Shown piece after piece: positions 38,520-44,889 of a stretch of 64,000 nucleotides of DNA (its first letter is position 1; each line of letters begins with the position of its first letter). Under the pieces are notes generated by a model. It did no database searches and was not told the origin of the DNA. It worked only from the letters and a program-made list of their open reading frames with translations. A program made the position numbers and the translations under genes. Source of the DNA: Alphaproteobacteria bacterium (GTDB lineage: Bacteria > Pseudomonadota > Alphaproteobacteria > Micavibrionales > Micavibrionaceae); contig JAACPE010000005.1 of the NCBI GenBank assembly GCA_009995595.1, positions 1 to 64,000 on the forward strand, read 5' to 3'.

Positions 38520-39827
38520 ATGACATCATCTAAAAACCCACTTATTCTGCTCGGACTAAACGAAGTTAATTTTGATTATATTCAGCATTATATTTCGCTG
38601 GGATATTTGCCAAATTTTAAAAAATTATTTGAAAAATCGGCGCTTATTAAAACGAGTTCAGAAAAAACTTATGAAGAGCTTGAGCCTTGGATTCAATGGG
38701 TTTCAGTACAAACAGGAAAAACATTTTCCGAACATGGGATTTTTCGTCTTGGTGACGTTGTGGATAATGAGCACACTCAAATTTGGGAGCATTTAGAAGA
38801 AAAATACGGGGTTCGCGTTGCTGCTCTGTCCCCGTTTAATGCCGCAAATCGCGCGAAAAAACCTGCTTTTTTTGTGCCTGATCCATGGACAAAAACCACG
38901 GTTACGGGTGGCTGGCTCATGAAAAAAGTGGCAGGCGCGGTTGCCGATGCCGTTAATGAAAATGCGACAGGAGGGAGTAAGCTTACAACCTATATTTATT
39001 TAATGTTGGCTGTTTTGCGTTTTTCTCTTATTAAACGCCATATCCATATAGTACTTTTGATACTTAAGGCATTACGTAGCCATTACCACCGCGCTATTTT
39101 ACTTGATGAGATTTTAACAGATGTTTTCTGCAGTGCCTACAAACAAACAAAACCTGATTTTTCATCTTTATTTTTAAATAGTGTGGCCCATTTACAACAC
39201 CATTATATGTTTAATTCAGCCGCTTATAAGGGGAAAAACGTAAACCCTGATTGGTACATGGCACAAGACAAAGATCCTATGTTAGAAGGGCTTAGAAGCT
39301 ATGATCAGCTCCTTCAACAAATTCTTGATTTGCCCAATAATCCTCGCGTTTTTATTGCGACGGGATTACATCAAAACCCTGTTGAAACTCCCGTTTTTTA
39401 TTGGCGTTTAAAAGACCATGCGGCGTTTTTAGAAAATATTGGCCTAGAGTTTGATGATGTGCAGGCGCGTATGTCGCGTGATTTTTTAATCAAATGTGAT
39501 GATGTAGACCAAGCCAAAGATGCCGAAGACGCGTTACGATCTTTTGTTGACCCGGACGGGATAAAGCTTTTTGAAGAAGTTGATAATCGGGGCACATCCT
39601 TATTCGTGACCTTGACCTATCCGCATGATTTTGAAGAGGGAAAAATAATTTCTTATGATGGCGGTATCGTCAAAAATATGAAAGATCACGTCGGTTTTGT
39701 TGCTCTTAAAAATGGTGAGCATGACGGCGAAGGGTATTTCGTTGATAGTGCTAATAAAACGTATGTAAATGATAATTTGCCGATTACAGATATTTATGCC
39801 CTTATGGATAAGCATTTTAGTGAATAA
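38520..39827 (+). CDS. alkaline-phosphatase-superfamily / type I phosphodiesterase-like protein
   Basis: A 435-residue protein whose N-terminus (PLILLGLNEVNFDYIQHYIS, then LPNFKKLFEKSA and WIQWVSVQTGK) resembles the type I phosphodiesterase/nucleotide pyrophosphatase fold, with the threonine or serine of the metal site in this region and a later IATGLHQNPV. Not all metal ligands can be assigned. Last gene of the polysaccharide-like cluster; it may modify glycans with phosphate-linked groups. The genomic island begins 20 bases after its stop, so the cluster may once have continued to the sequence now beyond 53.9 kb. Confidence 0.6.
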   Translation: MTSSKNPLILLGLNEVNFDYIQHYISLGYLPNFKKLFEKSALIKTSSEKTYEELEPWIQWVSVQTGKTFSEHGIFRLGDVVDNEHTQIWEHLEEKYGVRVAALSPFNAANRAKKPAFFVPDPWTKTTVTGGWLMKKVAGAVADAVNENATGGSKLTTYIYLMLAVLRFSLIKRHIHIVLLILKALRSHYHRAILLDEILTDVFCSAYKQTKPDFSSLFLNSVAHLQHHYMFNSAAYKGKNVNPDWYMAQDKDPMLEGLRSYDQLLQQILDLPNNPRVFIATGLHQNPVETPVFYWRLKDHAAFLENIGLEFDDVQARMSRDFLIKCDDVDQAKDAEDALRSFVDPDGIKLFEEVDNRGTSLFVTLTYPHDFEEGKIISYDGGIVKNMKDHVGFVALKNGEHDGEGYFVDSANKTYVNDNLPITDIYALMDKHFSE

Positions 39828-39846
39828 CTGAGGGGAAATAAAATCT

Positions 39847-39864
39847 TGGAGCGGTGAAGGGATT
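39847..39864. repeat. left attachment-site copy of tRNA-Gly 3' end
   Basis: Matches the 3' end of tRNA-Gly (complement strand, including the CCA-encoding TGG) apart from one missing G in a GGG run. This is the expected outer boundary of an element that integrated in the tRNA gene. Confidence 0.8.
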
Positions 39865-39923
39865 ACTAATTAGGAAATAAAATATTGTTATAAATAGTTA
39901 AAGTATAATTCAAACTTATAAAG

Positions 39924-39942
39924 TACCCCCAAATATACCCCC
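39924..39942. promoter_or_regulatory. candidate integrase arm-type sites, left end
   Basis: Two TACCCCC heptamers 12 bp apart (39924-39930 and 39936-39942). The 17-mer beginning at 39924 is identical to 53750-53766 near the integrase gene, at the other end of the island. Confidence 0.5.
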
Positions 39943-39953
39943 GAGTGTTGAAA

Positions 39954-39983
39954 AAACCCAGAGGGGTTTAATCCTCTGGGTTT
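39954..39983 (-). terminator. rho-independent terminator of the CMD gene
   Basis: AAACCCAGAGG and CCTCTGGGTTT form an 11-bp stem with an 8-base loop. On the minus strand a T-run follows, 27 bases after the stop of the carboxymuconolactone-decarboxylase-like gene. Confidence 0.85.
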
Positions 39984-40010
39984 GTGTGATGGGGAAATAT
40001 CACAAACTTT

Positions 40011-40358
40011 TTAATCCTGCAAATCTTCATCCCAGACTGTCATGGCGCGGCGAATGTGGGGAATGGTTATAGAGCCGCCAACAAGCATCCCGATAGAGAC
40101 AGCCTCGGATAATTCTTCCGATGTAACGCCAGCTTCTTTACAAGCAATCAGATGATATAAAATACAATCATCACAACGCAGGACAAGAGAAGCAGTAAAT
40201 CCTAAAAGTTCCTTTGTTTTCTTATCCAAAGCCCCTTTTTGATAAGCACCAGCATCTATACCATAAAACTTCTTTTGATTGATATTGGCATACTTAGCCA
40301 GAATTTCATTCTGCCTATCTCTTGTTTCTTTAAACTCTTCTACTTTTGATTTTGTCAT
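40011..40358 (-). CDS. carboxymuconolactone decarboxylase (AhpD-like) family protein
   Basis: A 115-residue protein of the AhpD/CMD fold. The family core is visible as LGFTASLVLRCDDCILYHLI with a CxxC pair and downstream histidine, then ACKEAGVTSEELSEAVSIGM. Such proteins are either alkylhydroperoxidases using the CxxC or ring-acid decarboxylases; the CxxC plus His favours a redox role. It follows the FAD/NAD(P) gene by 13 bases on the same strand and is probably cotranscribed. The physiological substrate is unknown. Confidence 0.88.
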   Translation of the reverse strand: MTKSKVEEFKETRDRQNEILAKYANINQKKFYGIDAGAYQKGALDKKTKELLGFTASLVLRCDDCILYHLIACKEAGVTSEELSEAVSIGMLVGGSITIPHIRRAMTVWDEDLQD

Positions 40359-40371
40359 TTATTTTCCTTTG

Positions 40372-41811
40372 TTAAGATGGAGCGGCAATCATACCCTGTT
40401 TTATTTTTTGGACTGATCTTTCGGCTATATGCGAAAGACCATCCCTGAATGTTTCTACCCCCCATCGCTGAGAATTGCAGGATGGACCAGCGAGAAACAA
40501 ATTATTCCAATTTTGTTCGCCAAAAGCAAAGGCATTTTTATCACGATCATGCCGTTTCAATGCTTTTCTTTCATCTAATTTTCTTAGTAAAGGCGAAGAA
40601 ACGTAATTATTATCTGAAATAGCCTTCATAGAATAAGAAGAACTATTAAAAAATCCAGCAATCTTGAGAGGGTTGTGTCCTTGAAGTGTAACAACAAAGC
40701 CATCTGTTACCTCAGCTATATCAGCTTTTAGCATATCAGCCTGTAAAAACCGTAATTGGCCACTCTTCTCATATTCTTGCATCAATTTGAAGCGTTCTGG
40801 CGAGGTTGGATTGCCGTATAATGCTCCAACATGACCAATAAACTTAGAAAAGTTATCGCGTGTGTAGCGGTTTTCAATTACTTCTAAGAGATCATGAGGG
40901 TTAAATCGTGAAACGATATGCCCCATCGGAAACCCTTGGCTTTGCCCCTCCTGTAGGTCTTTATCAAACAAGTCCTTTAAATCTTCAAAACATAACTCGA
41001 CTTCTTGAGTAACCGCCTGTTTTGTCAAAAATTGATATTGGTAACTTCCTTTATTTTCTCTATGTGCCTTTGCATCAAATAGCCACGGCTTTACCAAACG
41101 GCGTGACACCGCATAAATAGGATTAGGAAACTTGATATGATCTAGTAAGGCCAAGCTATCTAGCATTGACTGACTTGTGCCTACAATCATAACAGGGTCG
41201 ACATTGCCTTGTAAGGCGCGTTTAGCCTTTTCTTTATCATAAGGCGCTGAGAAATAATGCGGATTGTGGCTATATTCTGAAAGTAAATCGGAACGAGAAT
41301 GCCCAGAGGCTAAGACAATCATGTCTGCATGATCGGCATTATAGTTGTCCGAAACAACAATATATTTTCCATTATCTGTGGGGCAAATATTAGCCACATT
41401 GGAAACAACCACATCCACACGGCCAAAGGCTAATTTTGTATAGGTTTGGGCGGCTTTTTGAAAAACCTCCTGTAAATATTCACCATAAATACTTCTGGGT
41501 ACAAAATCGTCTTGATTATAAGGATGTTGCTTATTTTCCAGCCATGTAGAAAAATGCTCAGGATATTCTGGGAAGGGTGACATGGCATAAGCGGGCTGAT
41601 TTAAAAGAAAGACCCCTTCATTGTCTAAGGCATAAGGCTCTCCTCTGCCAATAGACCCATCTTTATCATATAGTCTAAAGTTTATTTTATGATCAGGGGC
41701 AGAAGCCCAATCTGATATTGTTTTTTGTTCTATAAGTTTTAGCATTTGTTGTGCGGCAATCATTGTTCCTGAACAGCCGCCGCCGATAATAGCAATAGTT
41801 GTGTTACTCAT
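40372..41811 (-). CDS. YdhS-like FAD/NAD(P)-binding protein
   Basis: A 479-residue flavoprotein. The N-terminal dinucleotide motif is IAIIGGGCSGTMIAAQQML and a second nucleotide site follows as VDPVMIVGTSQSMLDSLALL near residue 205. GRGEPYALDNEGVFLLNQPA resembles the COG4529/HpyO-like group of FAD-NAD(P)-binding proteins, which includes N-hydroxylase-like enzymes. GGGAGAG stands upstream of the ATG. Its neighbour is a CMD-family protein. It could be a tailoring oxidoreductase for a small molecule, but this is inference. Confidence 0.82.
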   Translation of the reverse strand: MSNTTIAIIGGGCSGTMIAAQQMLKLIEQKTISDWASAPDHKINFRLYDKDGSIGRGEPYALDNEGVFLLNQPAYAMSPFPEYPEHFSTWLENKQHPYNQDDFVPRSIYGEYLQEVFQKAAQTYTKLAFGRVDVVVSNVANICPTDNGKYIVVSDNYNADHADMIVLASGHSRSDLLSEYSHNPHYFSAPYDKEKAKRALQGNVDPVMIVGTSQSMLDSLALLDHIKFPNPIYAVSRRLVKPWLFDAKAHRENKGSYQYQFLTKQAVTQEVELCFEDLKDLFDKDLQEGQSQGFPMGHIVSRFNPHDLLEVIENRYTRDNFSKFIGHVGALYGNPTSPERFKLMQEYEKSGQLRFLQADMLKADIAEVTDGFVVTLQGHNPLKIAGFFNSSSYSMKAISDNNYVSSPLLRKLDERKALKRHDRDKNAFAFGEQNWNNLFLAGPSCNSQRWGVETFRDGLSHIAERSVQKIKQGMIAAPS

Positions 41812-41985
41812 TTTTACTCTCCCAAAAAGTTATTGTTCTTGAGAGAAGATGACTGATTACCTGATATACCTTCAATAAAACCAATGAAAACAGGGCATTT
41901 TGCAACCATTAGCGAATAACTTGAGTTTTGATTACACTTTTATGGTGTGGTTTTTTGGGTAAGAAAAATATCTTACAACTACTAT

Positions 41986-42240
41986 TCAATCGTTAAGGCG
42001 GTTTTTCTTTTCAAAATCATTGGCTATGTTACGTAAAAAATTTGCCGTGTGGTATTGTAGCTCCCGTGATACGTCACAGTTTTTATCAGGATTTATTTCT
42101 CGTTCTATATCACTGTGCTTTTTCTTCGCATAGGCTTCAATTCTTTTGAAAGAACCATCAATGTAATCCATGTGATCAAAAATTCCTGATAACTGTTCTG
42201 ACAGTGTTGATAGGCTTTTAGATTTTTTATTGTCGTTCAT
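41986..42240 (-). CDS. small hypothetical protein
   Basis: An 84-residue charged, helical protein (for example KSLSTLSEQLSGIFDHMDYI and DGSFKRIEAYAKKKHSDIER) of unknown family. ATG 42240 has GGAGGA upstream with good spacing; the in-frame GTG at 42252 lies within that site. No transmembrane or signal segment. It lies between the FAD gene and the terminator of the cyclodipeptide-synthase-like operon. Confidence 0.6.
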   Translation of the reverse strand: MNDNKKSKSLSTLSEQLSGIFDHMDYIDGSFKRIEAYAKKKHSDIEREINPDKNCDVSRELQYHTANFLRNIANDFEKKNRLND

Positions 42241-42386
42241 GTCTTCCTCCACAATTTAAAGGTCATTGTTAAATGAAAGAAAAAAATCAGAAGAAAAAAT
42301 ATCCTGAAAACCTTATTATACAACTGCTAGCGTATACTCTTACGATTAAATACACCTGTATCGTGTGATGAAGGTTGTAAAAGAAA

Positions 42387-42416
42387 CCGCTCTTGCTTAT
42401 AAGAAAACAAGAGCGG
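42387..42416 (-). terminator. rho-independent terminator of the XRE-CDPS operon
   Basis: CCGCTCTTG and CAAGAGCGG form a 9-bp stem with a 12-base loop; on the minus strand a T-rich stretch follows. It lies 21 bases after the stop of the 42438-43193 gene. Confidence 0.82.
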
Positions 42417-42437
42417 CTCTGTGGTGGGGAAAACTTC

Positions 42438-43193
42438 TTATTTTAAAGCCGATACCAAAGGTTGTTTTTGATTTGCGGCAATTGGTTGAGCAGAAAAAGA
42501 AGAATGTCTTTCATCAGCTTGTGTTCCATGAATAGCCAATCGTATAAAACCTGTATTAGAAATGGCCGAAGGTAAGTGGCTTGGTTTATTATCACGGAGA
42601 TAGGCGAAACAATTTAATTGTTTTCCAGGGTATATAGTGGTTGCGGGTAACTCCTTTAAAATGACAGAGTAAACAGCAAGTTCTTCGATAAGATATTTAA
42701 TACTGGTGTTTATCTTGGCGGTATCTGTTTCTGGATGCCCGTTCTTTCTAAGTGAAAAAGCATGAACATCTTCCATTATAGATTGACGAAATTCGGGGTC
42801 AGTTTCTAATGCAGAATTAAAAATCCGTCTATTTTCTTCAACTTCTTGTGCGTGATCTGTCAACCAATGTGACCAACGGACAACATCATAAGGCATAGAA
42901 AGATTATCAAGAATAGGTAGGTTTTGCTCCAACCATTTATCACCTGCCAGCGTTGATATAGCAAAAGCCTGTTGCAGAGGAATGCCGCGCTCCTGTGCAT
43001 AATTAAAACGGTTTAGAGTATCTGAAAGACCAATTCGGAAGCGTTTAAAGCCCTGTTGATTTGCCCAATCCACCATTGCTTCAAGACCTTCGCCCTGATG
43101 GTTACGACTATGTAGGCTTATACCCATATAGCCAGTCTTCCCTATTAGCCTTTGCCATGCTTTTTTTGCGCCTGCTGCTTTTGCAATAGCCAT
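42438..43193 (-). CDS. probable tRNA-dependent cyclodipeptide synthase (CDPS)
   Basis: CDPSs make cyclic dipeptides from two aminoacyl-tRNAs. This 251-residue protein resembles the CDPS fold by eye: YMGISLHSRNHQGEGLEAMV aligns with the nucleophile region of AlbC (G-I-S with Ser as the equivalent of Ser37), DPEFRQSIMEDVHAFSL aligns with the segment containing ED in AlbC, and YLIEELAVYSVILKELPATT aligns with the Y178-x3-E182 catalytic pair. Residues equivalent to AlbC N40, Y202 and H203 appear to be Ser, Phe and Ala, so it does not fit the NYH or XYP subfamily types. Its ATG shares one base with the upstream XRE stop (TAATG). Substrate tRNAs are unknown; the call rests on reading, not a search. 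Confidence 0.72.
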   Translation of the reverse strand: MAIAKAAGAKKAWQRLIGKTGYMGISLHSRNHQGEGLEAMVDWANQQGFKRFRIGLSDTLNRFNYAQERGIPLQQAFAISTLAGDKWLEQNLPILDNLSMPYDVVRWSHWLTDHAQEVEENRRIFNSALETDPEFRQSIMEDVHAFSLRKNGHPETDTAKINTSIKYLIEELAVYSVILKELPATTIYPGKQLNCFAYLRDNKPSHLPSAISNTGFIRLAIHGTQADERHSSFSAQPIAANQKQPLVSALK

Positions 43194-43849
43194 TATTTCA
43201 CCCCGTTAAATTTATTAGGGGCTGTTGAGGTATCAGGGATTTTTGATTGTCTCCAGATATATTCAAAAGTTCTTCTTGCTTCTTCTGAAATGACTTTGTC
43301 TTCGATAACAATAATCCGAGGAATATCTGTCCAAGTCACAAGATAAGCAACTTTATTTCCGAACATAACTTTCACATCGCCCTTAACGTAAAGGTTTTCG
43401 TCCATCCATCTATATTCACTAAGATTACCCATGATGTGGGTATCATTTAATTTTATTAAAGAACGAGTTTTAATACCCATATCTCGTAGTAATTGATTTT
43501 GCGCTATAACTTCAGGAGAAGATTTGCGCTCGTCAGCACCGCTTTTTAAAACTTCATCGCCCTTATTAAGCGTTGCTTCAATTTCTTTTAATAACTGTAA
43601 GTAACAGTTTGTACCTTCAATAGTATAGGTGTTAGTTGTTCTGTGTTCGATGCCGTTTGGTGTAAAAAAGAAACCGTCTGCTTCAAAGGCATTAACAATG
43701 GCAGAAATGGTTTTACTGTTGGGATCAGCAATTTCACCACGCTCTAAACCTGAGATAGTAGGTTGCGTTAAACCAGCCTGTTTAGCCAGTTGCCCCTGTG
43801 ACCAACCTCTAGCTTCTCTTATTGCTCTTAATTGCCATGCCTTAAACAT
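43193..43849 (-). CDS. XRE-family regulator with C-terminal effector-like domain, coupled to CDPS
   Basis: A 218-residue protein. Residues 8-40 are a classic XRE helix-turn-helix (IREARGWSQGQLAKQAGLTQ then PTISGLERGE). After a linker, residues about 130-210 form a second domain (EYRWMDENLYVKGDVKVMFG, then RRTFEYIWRQS) that I cannot name. Its stop overlaps the CDPS start by one base, so the two proteins are made together. It is probably an autoregulator of the operon that responds to a signal through the C-domain; this is inferred. Confidence 0.83.
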   Translation of the reverse strand: MFKAWQLRAIREARGWSQGQLAKQAGLTQPTISGLERGEIADPNSKTISAIVNAFEADGFFFTPNGIEHRTTNTYTIEGTNCYLQLLKEIEATLNKGDEVLKSGADERKSSPEVIAQNQLLRDMGIKTRSLIKLNDTHIMGNLSEYRWMDENLYVKGDVKVMFGNKVAYLVTWTDIPRIIVIEDKVISEEARRTFEYIWRQSKIPDTSTAPNKFNGVK

Positions 43850-43855
43850 AAATTC

Positions 43856-43884
43856 TGTATAAACACTATATTTTATAAAATCAA
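43856..43884 (-). promoter_or_regulatory. promoter of XRE-CDPS operon, giving a near-leaderless mRNA
   Basis: On the minus strand TTGATT (43884-43879) and TATACA (43861-43856) are exactly 17 bp apart. The ATG of the XRE gene lies 6 bases after the -10 box, so transcription should start at or next to the start codon, without room for a ribosome-binding site. Confidence 0.6.
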
Positions 43885-43892
43885 TTTATTTT

Positions 43893-43907
43893 TTAACTGA
43901 TTGTTAA
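43893..43907. promoter_or_regulatory. candidate operator between divergent operons
   Basis: TTAAC and GTTAA flank five bases (TGATT) just upstream of the -35 box of the XRE-CDPS promoter. The short inverted repeat is a plausible XRE-regulator site; no second copy is seen. Confidence 0.4.
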
Positions 43908-43972
43908 CCTTTTAAGCGTAAAACAACATCATTCATTAATTATGTTAATTACTTTGTAAGGGGAAACTACAA

Positions 43973-44398
43973 ATGCTAAATACTAAAAAAGACCAAGAAA
44001 CGAGCCTACAGGCTCTTTATGAACAGCTAGAGGTGCGCTATGGCGCAGGATTAGCTCAAGAAATCGTCAATCAAATCAAAAAGACCGAAGATCAGGACAA
44101 TAAGCCTGAATTTATGGCTGTGAAGGCTTTATCGGAAGTTTTAGAGGTTTTTAGATCCGAGGCACAGGAAATCGTTAAAAAGTTAAAAATTGAGCGTTCT
44201 AAACCGTTACCAACCGAAATTGCTAATTTGGATGCAAAACGCCTTCAAAACGACCTTAACAACATTTTTGAATGTTACTGGCTTGTTCAACATGGTTTTT
44301 ACAGGGCTTACAACCAAGCCATGAAAATCTGTGAAGTTCCTACAACCTATCGCTACGATAAATATACAAAGCCAACAAAAATGAAGATGGCAGCGTAA
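43973..44398 (+). CDS. hypothetical protein
   Basis: A 141-residue, highly helical soluble protein (SLQALYEQLEVRYGAGLAQE, KALSEVLEVFRSEAQEIVKK) divergent from the XRE-CDPS operon. AAGGGG lies upstream of the ATG. It precedes a second XRE gene by 37 bases, so the two may be one transcript. No family recognised. Confidence 0.65.
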   Translation: MLNTKKDQETSLQALYEQLEVRYGAGLAQEIVNQIKKTEDQDNKPEFMAVKALSEVLEVFRSEAQEIVKKLKIERSKPLPTEIANLDAKRLQNDLNNIFECYWLVQHGFYRAYNQAMKICEVPTTYRYDKYTKPTKMKMAA

Positions 44399-44435
44399 TA
44401 TTTAGAAAAGCGTAAACACGGTAGGGAAAAAGACC

Positions 44436-44837
44436 ATGAATACACGATATGAAGAAGAATTTAACAAGGCGTTGGGTTTTAGGCTTATGACGCTAAGGCA
44501 GAGCCATAAAATGTCACAAGAGTATTTAGGCGCAAAGTTGGGCGTACGCTACCAGCAGATACAGAAATATGAAACTGGCGCAACGCGAATGCCACCAGAA
44601 CGCATTGCAACCTGTGCTAGGCTGTTTTCTGTGCCGGTCGAGTATTTCTTTGGATCAGAACAATCAGAAGTACATTCAGGCTATAGCAAAGCTGTTTTAA
44701 CGGTTGCTGCTGAAATCATGGCCTTACCTAATGATGATGTTCGCAAAAGCGTTTATCATCTGGCGCGGACAATTAATAAGTCATGGGATATTCAGGATAA
44801 TGAGGAAGTGAAAATTAAGAACAAAGTTAGTAGATAA
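44436..44837 (+). CDS. XRE-family transcriptional regulator
   Basis: A 133-residue regulator with a helix-turn-helix at residues about 14-45 (MTLRQSHKMSQEYLGAKLGV, then QQIQKYETGATRMPPERIA), the style common in alphaproteobacterial prophages and islands. The remaining half (AAEIMALPNDDVRKSVYHLA) is probably for dimerisation. It faces the res gene, convergent, and is downstream of a hypothetical gene. Its target is not evident. Confidence 0.85.
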   Translation: MNTRYEEEFNKALGFRLMTLRQSHKMSQEYLGAKLGVRYQQIQKYETGATRMPPERIATCARLFSVPVEYFFGSEQSEVHSGYSKAVLTVAAEIMALPNDDVRKSVYHLARTINKSWDIQDNEEVKIKNKVSR

Positions 44838-44853
44838 TTTTTTCACTTTAAGG

Positions 44854-44889
44854 AGGTAGGTTCTTTTAATTAGTGAAAGACCCTACCTT
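44854..44889. terminator. possible bidirectional terminator between XRE gene and res
   Basis: AGGTAGGTTCTTT and AAAGACCCTACCT form an imperfect stem with one mismatch. The 3' arm overlaps the res stop region at 44866. T-runs on both sides are short. Confidence 0.4.
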
